In this document: positions 7,237-14,247 of the stretch, piece after piece
Layout of the letters: each line of letters starts with the position of its first letter
Position numbering within the stretch: the first letter of the stretch is position 1
NCBI GenBank assembly: GCA_002293065.1
Contig: DBCN01000151.1
Span: 1 to 20,318, forward strand
Direction: 5' to 3'
DNA length: 20,318 nucleotides
Source of the DNA: Opitutia bacterium UBA957
GTDB lineage: Bacteria > Verrucomicrobiota > Verrucomicrobiia > Opitutales > UBA953
Notes under the pieces: model-generated
What the model saw: the letters and a program-made list of their open reading frames with translations, nothing else
Told to the model about the DNA's origin: nothing
The model's database searches: none
Made by a program: the position numbers and the translations under genes

Positions 7237-8193
7237 ATGAAAGCCCTCGCCCCGTTCCTGTTGTTTGCTTCCGCCGCCTTCGCCGCGGAAGTCCCCGCCC
7301 CCAGCATCGAAAAAATCGACCCGACCCTGGACGCCTTGGTTGCGTCCGATGTGAAGATCGAAAAAGTCGGCACCGGCTATAGCTGGTCGGAAGGTCCGGT
7401 CTGGTTCAAGGACCGCTTCATCTTCTCCGACGTCCCTAAGAACACCGCCTATGCTTGGAAGCGCGGTGATGCCGCCCCAACAGTGTTCCTGAAGCCGAGC
7501 GGCACGGATGAGCCTTCTGACCTCCAGGGTTCCAATGGTCTCGCGGTGGATGCCAAGGCCAACCTCTTGCTCTGCCAGCACGGTGCCCGGCGCGTCGGTC
7601 AGTTCGTTGGCGATGGTAAATTCAAGCCCCTCGCCCTCGAGTACAATGGCAAGAAGTTCAATAGCCCCAATGACCTGGTGGTCGCGGCCGATGGCTCGAT
7701 CTACTTCACCGATCCGCCCTATGGTTTGCCGAAGGGCCAGAAGGCCGAGCAGGGCTTCCATGGCGTGTACAAGCTCGCCACCGACGGGAAGGTCACTCTC
7801 GTCACGAAGGAAGTCCAGTGGCCGAACGGCATCGCCCTCAGCCTGGACCAGAAGACCCTTTACCTGGCGGTCTCTGATGGTGCGAACCCCCGCGTGGCCG
7901 CCTGTGCCTTGGATGGCTCGGGCCTGCGCGACGTCTTCCTCGCCAAGTCCTTGAAGAAACCCGGCCGCCCCGGTGGTTGCGATGGCATGAAGGTCGACGA
8001 GCGCGGTAACCTCTGGACGACCGGTCCGGGCGGCGTACTCATCCTCTCGCCCGAAGGGAAACACCTCGGCTCGATTCTTTTCCACCAGCCCACGGCGAAC
8101 CTCGCTTGGGGCGAAGACGGCAAGACCCTCTTCGTCACATCCAACCGCGACGTCTTTGTCCTGCGCACGCTGGTCAAGGGGCAGGGTTTCTGA
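7237..8193 (+). CDS. Secreted SMP-30/gluconolactonase family hydrolase
   Basis: This 318-residue six-bladed propeller protein has the signal peptide MKALAPFLLFASAAFAA. The SMP-30 metal and substrate residues can be traced: Glu52 (SEGPVW), Asn145 (SPNDLVV), Asn197 (WPNGIA) and Asp249 (CDGMKVDERGNLW). Family enzymes open sugar lactones such as gluconolactone using a divalent metal. It sits 17 bp after a periplasmic sugar-dehydrogenase-like gene, so hydrolysing the lactone that enzyme would make is an attractive inferred role. No Shine-Dalgarno sequence precedes the ATG, and the short gap suggests translation from the same mRNA. The exact lactone is unknown. Confidence 0.93.
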   Translation: MKALAPFLLFASAAFAAEVPAPSIEKIDPTLDALVASDVKIEKVGTGYSWSEGPVWFKDRFIFSDVPKNTAYAWKRGDAAPTVFLKPSGTDEPSDLQGSNGLAVDAKANLLLCQHGARRVGQFVGDGKFKPLALEYNGKKFNSPNDLVVAADGSIYFTDPPYGLPKGQKAEQGFHGVYKLATDGKVTLVTKEVQWPNGIALSLDQKTLYLAVSDGANPRVAACALDGSGLRDVFLAKSLKKPGRPGGCDGMKVDERGNLWTTGPGGVLILSPEGKHLGSILFHQPTANLAWGEDGKTLFVTSNRDVFVLRTLVKGQGF

Positions 8194-8237
8194 GGAGTCT
8201 GCCGGCTCGCCGGATTTGTTTCCCTTCGGTCAACTTC

Positions 8238-9035
8238 ATGAAACCGCTCCTCCTTCTTGCCCTCGCCCCGTTGGCTGCCTTCGCGGCCGACGCTCCTCGG
8301 TCAGCTGCTCCGGCGTCGTCGCAGCTCCCGGCCATCCCGGCGGAAGCCATCGCCAAGAAGGGCGAGCTGCTCTTCTCCGATGACTTCGAAGGAAAGGGCC
8401 CCGCCGACAAGCGCTGGGTCAAGGTCGTCCCGACCTTCGTGGTGGTCGACGGTGTCCTCAAGGGCACCCAGACCCGCGACAAGGCCATCCCTGCCGCCGA
8501 CGGCAAGCCCGCCGTCACCCCCCACGCCGCCGTGCATGGCCTCGACGTCCCGACCAAGGACAGCGTGATTGAACTGAAGGTTCGCTTCGACGGTGCGACG
8601 ATGATCGATGTCGAACTCGATGACCGCAAGTATACCGGCGCCCACTACGGTCACATCTGCCGGGCCCAACTTCGCTTCAATCCCAAGGACAAGACCTTCT
8701 CGGCCGTCATCATCGACGAGAAGGACGGCAACATGCGCAGCGACATCTATCAAATGAAGAAGGACCCCGCCAAGAAGGCGGAAGTCGCCAAGCTGCTCGT
8801 GGGCCGTCAGGCGACCTTCCCGGTCAAGCAAGCGCTCGAAGTCGGCAAGTGGATCACGGTCGTGGTGGAGACCGTCGGGGAAGAAATGCGCATGACGGTG
8901 GATGGCACCCCGGTCGCTTACCTCAAGTCCTCCGGCATCGCCCACGCCACCAAGTCGCGCTTCGAGTTTGGCGTGGCCGGTAAGGACGGCTGCATCGATG
9001 ACGTCAAGGTTTGGGCGGCGACCCCGGCCAAGTAA
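8238..9035 (+). CDS. Secreted lectin-fold protein, DUF1080-like (3-keto-disaccharide hydrolase related)
   Basis: This 265-residue protein starts with the signal peptide MKPLLLLALAPLAAFAA. After a Pro/Ala-rich linker, the sequence from about residue 43 (LLFSDDFEGK) to the end (GCIDDVKVW) has the rhythm of a concanavalin-like jelly roll of the DUF1080/'family 16' type: an initial DDFEG strand, a VVDGVLKG strand, a central ELKVRFDG strand and a closing DDVKVW strand. Some DUF1080 proteins act on 3-keto-glycosides; others probably only bind glycans. I cannot identify catalytic residues here. The ATG at 8238 opens the signal peptide; the frame is open from 8106, but that part overlaps the SMP-30 gene. 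It is third in the operon and is followed by a hairpin terminator. Confidence 0.8.
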   Translation: MKPLLLLALAPLAAFAADAPRSAAPASSQLPAIPAEAIAKKGELLFSDDFEGKGPADKRWVKVVPTFVVVDGVLKGTQTRDKAIPAADGKPAVTPHAAVHGLDVPTKDSVIELKVRFDGATMIDVELDDRKYTGAHYGHICRAQLRFNPKDKTFSAVIIDEKDGNMRSDIYQMKKDPAKKAEVAKLLVGRQATFPVKQALEVGKWITVVVETVGEEMRMTVDGTPVAYLKSSGIAHATKSRFEFGVAGKDGCIDDVKVWAATPAK

Positions 9036-9058
9036 GCCTCCTTTATTGCGACTGCCGC

Positions 9059-9104
9059 ACGGGTGGTCATCGGGCGATTAACCCGGTGTCCGCCCGTTTG
9101 CTTT
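9059..9104. terminator. Hairpin terminator between convergent genes
   Basis: An outer stem pairs ACGGGTGG (9059-9066) with CCGCCCGT (9090-9097), with one G-T pair. An inner stem pairs CGGG (9071-9074) with CCCG (9082-9085). The T-rich tail TTTGCTTT follows at 9097-9104. It lies between the end of the plus-strand operon at 9035 and the stop of the minus-strand gene at 9103, so it probably ends the plus-strand transcript. Few T residues flank the other side, so two-way action is uncertain. Confidence 0.6.
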
Positions 9105-9957
9105 AGGCGAGTGACTTCAGCAGGTCCTCGAGTTCGCGCCCGTACCTTACATACGATGCGAAGCGTTCCTCGGGGGAGGCCTTGGTGCCTTCGCCGAGGT
9201 GCACGATGCTGGCTACGTGGGGCTCGATGGATACGCCCGCCGTGTAGCCCGTGCGGAGTAGGTCGGTGAGGACCTCGCGGACCAATGCATCGCCCCGTCC
9301 GGGGTAGGTGAACGCATCGCTCTTGCCGCCGGTTGGGTGGCGCCGGGCGTCCTTGACGTGGACGTACGCGATGAAGGGCTTGACTGCCTCATAGAAGGGA
9401 AGCGTGGGCAGGCCGTAGGAGACGGTGTTGCCGATGTCGAAGAGGTAGCGGACGTTCGGGCGGTCGACGGATTCCAGGAAGGTGCGCGCATTCGCAGGCG
9501 AAGTGCCGCCCCAGCCCTCGCAGTTCTCATGGAGCAGGACGATGTCGGCGTCGGCCGCCAACTTGGCCATCTCGCGGTAACGGCGGATGCCTTCGTCGCG
9601 CCAAACCTGGTCGGACGTCCCGGCTTGCATCCAGCCCATCGTGCGGACGAAGCGCGTCCGGGCGCGGTGCATCCGCGGGATCAGCGTGCGCAGGTCGGCG
9701 AGGTCGAGGGCGAAGTCGCCGGTGATCGGTCGGCTCCAGTTGCCGATGGCCGAAGCGAAGCCGCTCACGCGCAGTCCGGCGTCTTCAATGGCGTCCATCG
9801 CGTGGGCGAATTCATAGTCCGTCACGGTGGCGCTGGCGAACTGCTTGCCGTTGAGAAGTCGGAGTTCGAGGGCGGACCAACCCAGCTCGCGGTGGGCGGC
9901 GATTTGGCCATCGATGCCGTCGGCCGCTTCATCGGCGAGTCCGGAGAGGGGGAACAT
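9103..9957 (-). CDS. Sugar phosphate isomerase/epimerase-type TIM barrel (AP endonuclease 2 fold)
   Basis: This 284-residue protein has no signal peptide and should be cytoplasmic. It has the xylose isomerase-like TIM-barrel pattern with the four usual metal ligands at the ends of strands: Glu144 (LLHENCEGW), Asp174 (LFDIGN), His200 (AYVHVKD) and Glu245 (VSIEPH). Family members isomerise or epimerise sugars, ketoses or inositol derivatives, and some are lyases acting on 3-keto sugars. The substrate cannot be named from sequence. The start at 9957 gives a normal N-terminal strand (MFPLSGLADEA). It follows the gene at 10820-10005 after 47 bp on the same strand, so the two may be co-transcribed. 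Confidence 0.9.
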   Translation of the reverse strand: MFPLSGLADEAADGIDGQIAAHRELGWSALELRLLNGKQFASATVTDYEFAHAMDAIEDAGLRVSGFASAIGNWSRPITGDFALDLADLRTLIPRMHRARTRFVRTMGWMQAGTSDQVWRDEGIRRYREMAKLAADADIVLLHENCEGWGGTSPANARTFLESVDRPNVRYLFDIGNTVSYGLPTLPFYEAVKPFIAYVHVKDARRHPTGGKSDAFTYPGRGDALVREVLTDLLRTGYTAGVSIEPHVASIVHLGEGTKASPEERFASYVRYGRELEDLLKSLA

Positions 9958-10004
9958 GGTTAGGAGTTAGCGGGGTCCAGTAGGGCTGACAAGCCGCATG
10001 CCGC

Positions 10005-10820
10005 TCAGCGGGCGCTCGGAGGGTAACGGGCGCCGACGACTTCCTTGGTCTTTCGTTCGATGGAGTAGAGCGCATAGCCCTTGTCTTTGCCGCCCGCGCC
10101 GCGGTCCTCGTCGAAGGCTTGTCCGGCGGTCAAGAAGCCCCAGGTCGCATCCCAACGGGCTTCGCCGCCCTCGGGTGGCAGCGACAGGGCGTACAGTTCG
10201 CGGGCATCATGGCCGCTAACCAGCAGCCGTTCGCCGCCGATTAGGCTGGCCCCCGAAGAACTCGAGCGTGCGAAGCGCTTGAGCAGCTCGGCGGGGAAGG
10301 ACCAGCGTTTTAATTCCTTCCAGTCTTTGTCGAACTGTACGATTCGGCTGAGGGCATTGTCACTCAGGAGCGAGTAGTGCGCGAAGCAGGTCAACCAGCC
10401 GCCTTGATGAGGAATCGCCCAAGTCAGCGAGCCGGGCGGATTGGTGAAGACGTGCCGACCAGTCGGTTGGAGCGTCGCCGCATCGAAGATCTCCACGCTG
10501 CTTTCGTCGGGCTTCAGCGGAAAATTGGAGTGGGCGCAGTAGAGTTTGCCTGCAAGGACCACGCCCGCGTTGAGGTGCTTGATTTTGGAGTCTTGCGGGG
10601 CGGTCCAAGCGGTGACCTTGCTGCCGTCGGACTTTCGGTATTTGCCCAGGGCACGGTCGGCGATGACGTAGAGGAAGTCCCCGTCGACGGCGACCCCTTG
10701 CACCGCTTCGTCCGCCCGGAAGCGGGTGAACTCCTTGGGGGTCGGGCCTTGGGCGGGTTCGGCGGCTAGGCCGCCGGCGGCAGCCAGGGTGGCGAGCAGG
10801 AGGAGCGTTAGGCGACGCAT
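10005..10820 (-). CDS. Secreted beta-propeller-like protein of unknown function
   Basis: This 271-residue protein begins with the signal peptide MRRLTLLLLATLAAAGGLAA. The mature part has repeated short beta motifs of propeller type (VQGVAVDGDFLYVIADRALGKY, LNAGVVLAGKLYCAHSNF, SGASLIGGERLLVSGHDARELYAL). It resembles the exported proteins of PVC bacteria annotated as hypothetical or, loosely, as 'cycloisomerase'. No catalytic motif is evident to me and I assign no reaction. It is the first gene of a minus-strand pair with the sugar isomerase and is divergent from the SGNH hydrolase gene, with a 77-bp shared upstream region. Confidence 0.75.
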   Translation of the reverse strand: MRRLTLLLLATLAAAGGLAAEPAQGPTPKEFTRFRADEAVQGVAVDGDFLYVIADRALGKYRKSDGSKVTAWTAPQDSKIKHLNAGVVLAGKLYCAHSNFPLKPDESSVEIFDAATLQPTGRHVFTNPPGSLTWAIPHQGGWLTCFAHYSLLSDNALSRIVQFDKDWKELKRWSFPAELLKRFARSSSSGASLIGGERLLVSGHDARELYALSLPPEGGEARWDATWGFLTAGQAFDEDRGAGGKDKGYALYSIERKTKEVVGARYPPSAR

Positions 10821-10863
10821 GGGGACACGCTGGTTACAACTCGGACGGAAGCAAGGGCCGGGG

Positions 10864-10890
10864 TTGACTCTCCGTGGGGTAGCCTAGGAT
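10864..10890 (+). promoter_or_regulatory. Candidate promoter for a leaderless SGNH hydrolase mRNA
   Basis: TTGACT (10864-10869) matches the -35 consensus at five of six bases. TAGGAT (10885-10890) resembles a -10 element at four of six. The spacer is 15 bp, which is short. A start about 7-8 nt downstream of the -10 falls on or next to the ATG at 10898. The GGGGGA before the ATG is too close to act as a Shine-Dalgarno site, which fits leaderless initiation. Confidence 0.45.
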
Positions 10891-10897
10891 TGGGGGA

Positions 10898-11653
10898 ATG
10901 AATCGCCCCTTCGCCTTGCTTGGCTTCCTGCTGGCTACGTTGGCCTCGGCCTTGGCCGCTGACCCCGAGCGCGTGCTCTTCATCGGCAATAGCTACACCT
11001 CCGTCAACAAGCTCCCCGATGTCTTCGCCGAAGTCGTGAAAAGCGCCGGCCGGAAAGTCCCGGTGATCAAAGCGCAGACGCCCGGTGGGCAGACGCTCAA
11101 GCAGCACCTCACCGTCCAGCCCAAGAGCCTGGCGGCGATCGACGAGGGTAAGTGGGATGTCGTCGTCTTGCAGGGCCAGAGCCAAGAGCCGGCCCTCGCC
11201 GAAGTCAGCCCGGCCATCCGCGCCGACTTCGTCGACAGCGCGGCCGCGCTCTGTCAACGCGTCCGGGCCAAGAGCCCGCAGGTCCGCATCGTCTTTTACG
11301 AGACCTGGGCGCGCCATCCCGAGTTCTGGAACGGACAAGGCAAGGATTTCAGCGCCAGTCTCGGCAAGGACCCGGCCGAGATGCAGGCTCGCCTCCGTCT
11401 CTGGTATGAAAAGGTCGCCAAGGCCAACGACGCGCTCGTCGCGCCCGTCGGCGATGCGTGGGAGCGCAATTATCTGTCCAAGCAACCGTTGCGCCTGCAT
11501 GTGGCCGATCATTCCCACCCCGATTTCAAAGGCACCTACCTCGCCGCCTTGGTCATGTACAAGACCATCTATCAGCCGAAGGACGTCGCCGTCGCCTACC
11601 ATGGTAAGCTGAGCGAAGCCGAGGCTAAAGCCCTGCAGGCCTTGGTGAAATGA
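10898..11653 (+). CDS. Secreted SGNH/GDSL-family hydrolase (DUF4886-like)
   Basis: This 251-residue protein has the signal peptide MNRPFALLGFLLATLASALAA. SGNH hydrolase blocks are visible: the nucleophile Ser32 in FIGNSYT, the oxyanion Gly64 in TPGGQT, VVLQGQS as block III, and a DxxH dyad, Asp204 and His207, in VADHSHP. Family enzymes remove acyl or acetyl groups from lipids or carbohydrates. It overlaps the next gene by ATGA, so it is translationally coupled with a glycerophosphodiesterase, which favours a lipid or glycerol ester substrate. A carbohydrate O-acetyl group is the main alternative, given the other glycan genes in the window. Confidence 0.85.
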   Translation: MNRPFALLGFLLATLASALAADPERVLFIGNSYTSVNKLPDVFAEVVKSAGRKVPVIKAQTPGGQTLKQHLTVQPKSLAAIDEGKWDVVVLQGQSQEPALAEVSPAIRADFVDSAAALCQRVRAKSPQVRIVFYETWARHPEFWNGQGKDFSASLGKDPAEMQARLRLWYEKVAKANDALVAPVGDAWERNYLSKQPLRLHVADHSHPDFKGTYLAALVMYKTIYQPKDVAVAYHGKLSEAEAKALQALVK

Positions 11654-12588
11654 GCCTACGTCTGCTGAGCCTCATTATCGCGGGAGCGCTCGGTGCCGCC
11701 GAGCCCAGCCCGACGATCATCGCCCACCGTGGCGCCAGCGGGTATCTGCCTGAACACACCTTGGCCGCCAAGGCCTTGGCCTATGCGCAGGGTGCCGACT
11801 ACCTGGAGCAGGACCTTGTGCTCACCAAGGACGGTGTGTTGATCGTCCAGCATGACGTCACCTTGGATAGCACGACCGATGTCGCGACCCGCTTTCCGGG
11901 TCGTCAGCGAGCGAACGGTAGCTTCTACGCGATTGATTTTACTTGGGCGGAGATTCGTGGTTTGCGGGTCCTGGAGCGCTTCAACCCCAAGACCGGCAAG
12001 GCGGTCTATCCGCGCCGTTTCCCGGTGGGCGTGGGCGAGTTCCGCATCAACACCTTCGCGGAGGAAATCGAATTCATCCAGGGTCTGAACAAGAGCACCG
12101 GCCGCAAGGTCGGCATCTACCCGGAAGTGAAGCTCGCGGCGTGGCATCGTCAGGAAGGCCAGGATCTCTCCAAGGCGATGTTAGCCGTCTTGGCCCGCTA
12201 TGGCTATGCGACCAAGGAAGACCCATGCTATGTGCAGTGTTTCGAATACGCCGAACTTCAGCGCCTCCGGAGTGAGCTCGGTTGGAAAGGACGGCTTGTC
12301 CTGCTGACGGGTGGGAAGACCCCGCTCCTTGACACGGACGACGGCTTGCAGGGAATCGCCAAGGTCGTCGATGGCATCGGGCCGGCGCTTGCTGCGATCG
12401 CCGAAGGCCGTAAACCCACGGGCTTGGTCGAACGGGCCCATGCGGTTGGCCTCAAGGTCCATCCGTATACCTTGCGGACGGAGGCTTTGCCCAAGGGCTT
12501 CGCGGACGGCAGGGACTATTTTCGCTTCCTGACCCAAGAGGCCAAGGTCGACGGGCTTTTCACCGACTTTCCGGACATCGGGCGCTGA
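11650..12588 (+). CDS. glpQ: Glycerophosphodiester phosphodiesterase, exported
   Basis: This 312-residue enzyme of the GlpQ/GDPD TIM-barrel family cleaves glycerophosphodiesters to glycerol 3-phosphate and an alcohol, using a metal ion. Key residues are His26-Arg27 in IIAHRGASG, Glu35 in LPEHT, Glu53 and Asp55 in LEQDL, and His68 in VQHD. The EVK motif in YPEVKL and the closing DGLFTDFPD strand also fit the family. A short signal peptide (MSLRLLSLIIAGALGAA) suggests periplasmic action, as for GlpQ. Its ATG overlaps the stop of the SGNH hydrolase gene. Only the general family is certain; the head group is unknown. Confidence 0.93.
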   Translation: MSLRLLSLIIAGALGAAEPSPTIIAHRGASGYLPEHTLAAKALAYAQGADYLEQDLVLTKDGVLIVQHDVTLDSTTDVATRFPGRQRANGSFYAIDFTWAEIRGLRVLERFNPKTGKAVYPRRFPVGVGEFRINTFAEEIEFIQGLNKSTGRKVGIYPEVKLAAWHRQEGQDLSKAMLAVLARYGYATKEDPCYVQCFEYAELQRLRSELGWKGRLVLLTGGKTPLLDTDDGLQGIAKVVDGIGPALAAIAEGRKPTGLVERAHAVGLKVHPYTLRTEALPKGFADGRDYFRFLTQEAKVDGLFTDFPDIGR

Positions 12589-12663
12589 GCCCTTGAGGGT
12601 TTGACCCCGGGGTGGGGGCGGTCATCGTGCTGCCAGCGCACCACCGCGCCGTTACCCCTCTAC
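12589..12663 (+). promoter_or_regulatory. Gap before serine dehydratase, with a 10-bp palindrome
   Basis: This 75-bp gap holds a small CCCT-TG-AGGG hairpin (about 12591-12600) and the perfect palindrome ACCCCGGGGT (12604-12613). TTGACC at 12601 resembles a -35 element, but no good -10 follows. The gap could hold a weak attenuator or an operator; it is also short enough for read-through from glpQ. Confidence 0.3.
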
Positions 12664-14247
12664 ATGCTCGTCAGTATCTTCAACGATGTCATCGGACCCG
12701 TCATGCGCGGTCCCTCCAGTTCGCATTGCGCCGCGGCCTTGCGCATCGGCCGGCTGGGGCGCGATCTGATGGGCGGCGAGATCGCCGAGGTCTTGGTCGA
12801 GTTTGATGTCCATGGCTCCTTGCCGACGACGCATGACACGCAAGGGTCGGACATGGGACTCTTCGGTGGCTTGCTGGGCTGGGAGGCCGACGATGACCGT
12901 CTGCCTGATTCCATGCGCATCATCCAGGAGGGTGGGGTGAAGGTGCGCATCGAGACGGTCGATGTCCGTGACGAGCACCCCAATACCTATCGCCTCACCT
13001 TGAAGAACGCCCGTGGTGCGCACTTCCTCAAGGCCATCTCCACCGGCGGAGGCATGATGGAAGTCATCGAAATCGATGGCGTGACGGTTTCCTTGCACGG
13101 CGACGCCCATGTCGTACTCGCCTGGTCCGACCTCTCAGCGTCGGCATTGGCGGATGCTTTGGCTCCGGTGGTTGCGGACACCATTCGCTGCCAGGCGGTC
13201 GGCGCTGGTTCCTTGGCGATCTTGGCCGATGTTCGTCCGATCGCGGATGCGCCCTTGGCCGCGATGCTGGCGCAGGGCCAGCTGCGTACGCTCCGCCGCC
13301 TTTCGCCGGTCTTGCCGGTGCTCTCCAGTCGCTCCAGCCACGTCCCGTTCCGGACCTGCACCGAACTCCTTGCCGTGCATGCCAAGGCGCCCGCACCGCT
13401 CTGGAAGCATGCCGTCGCCTATGAGGCTGCGCGTGGTGGCCTGACCGAGGCGGAAGTCCTCGCGAAGATGGTCGCCTTGGTGCGCATCCTCCGTCGTTCG
13501 ATCGCCCAAGGCCTGGCCGGCACGCATTACGAAGACCGCGTCCTCGGGTTTCAGTCCGGTGGATTCGCCCGTGAACTGGCCGCGGGCCGCTTGCTGGATG
13601 CCGGCTCCTTGAATCGTGGGATTCTGTACGTCACCGCCTTGATGGAAGTGAAGAGCAGCATGGGCGTCATCATCGCCATGCCGACGGCCGGCGCCTGTGC
13701 GGCTTTGCCGGGCATCGTGATTGCCCTCGCGGAAGACCGGAAGCAGAGCGACGATGACGTTGCCCGGGCCTTCCTTGCCGCTGGCCTCATCGGTGTCTTC
13801 ATCGCGACCGAGTGGACCTTTGCCGCGGAAGTCGGTGGTTGTCAGGCGGAGGGTGGTTCCGCCGCCGCCATGGCGGGCGCAGCCCTCGTGACCCTGTCCG
13901 GGGGCGATACCGCGCAGGCCTGCGCCGCGGCTTCCATGGCCATGCAGAGCATGATCGGCTTGATCTGCGACCCCATCGCCAACCGCGTCGAGGCCCCGTG
14001 CCTCGGGAAGAACGTCATGGCCGCCGCCAACGCGCTCTCCTGCGCGAACATGGCCCTGTCCGGTTTCGACCAGGTCATTCCCTTCGACGAAGTCATCGCC
14101 ACGGCCAAGCGCGTCTCGGCCCAGATGCCACGGGAACTGCGCTGCACGGCTTTGGGCGGGTTGTCCATTACACCGACCTCGCTGGCCATCGAGCAACGCC
14201 TTCTCGCCAAACGTGGCTGCGGCACCGGCAGTTGCGGCTGCGGCTGA
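12664..14247 (+). CDS. sdaA: L-serine dehydratase (ammonia-lyase), iron-sulfur type, single chain
   Basis: This 527-residue cytoplasmic enzyme converts L-serine to pyruvate and ammonia using a [4Fe-4S] cluster. The N-terminal beta domain carries the substrate motif GPSSSH (16-21) and runs to about residue 235. The alpha domain follows, with cluster cysteines expected at Cys393 (GCQAEGGS), Cys435 (LICDPIANRVEAPC) and Cys446. The order, beta then alpha, matches the one-chain E. coli type, but that enzyme has about 454 residues, so this beta domain is longer. The C-terminus is unusual: RGCGTGSCGCG, with Cys519, Cys524 and Cys526. I start at the ATG that opens the conserved SIFNDVIGPV segment; an in-frame upstream ATG at 12601 adds 21 unlike residues. 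The stop directly abuts the stop of the convergent regulator gene. Confidence 0.95.
   Translation: MLVSIFNDVIGPVMRGPSSSHCAAALRIGRLGRDLMGGEIAEVLVEFDVHGSLPTTHDTQGSDMGLFGGLLGWEADDDRLPDSMRIIQEGGVKVRIETVDVRDEHPNTYRLTLKNARGAHFLKAISTGGGMMEVIEIDGVTVSLHGDAHVVLAWSDLSASALADALAPVVADTIRCQAVGAGSLAILADVRPIADAPLAAMLAQGQLRTLRRLSPVLPVLSSRSSHVPFRTCTELLAVHAKAPAPLWKHAVAYEAARGGLTEAEVLAKMVALVRILRRSIAQGLAGTHYEDRVLGFQSGGFARELAAGRLLDAGSLNRGILYVTALMEVKSSMGVIIAMPTAGACAALPGIVIALAEDRKQSDDDVARAFLAAGLIGVFIATEWTFAAEVGGCQAEGGSAAAMAGAALVTLSGGDTAQACAAASMAMQSMIGLICDPIANRVEAPCLGKNVMAAANALSCANMALSGFDQVIPFDEVIATAKRVSAQMPRELRCTALGGLSITPTSLAIEQRLLAKRGCGTGSCGCG

Noticed and set aside
8201..8222. CCGG-CTCG-CCGG hairpin followed by T-rich sequence as a terminator after the lactonase gene
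   Set aside because: The stem has only four or five pairs and the T-run is broken; read-through into the third operon gene is more likely.
13135..14196. 353-residue minus-strand open frame inside the serine dehydratase gene
   Set aside because: The opposite strand encodes a fully conserved enzyme; this frame is a His/Gly/Arg-rich shadow with no family features.
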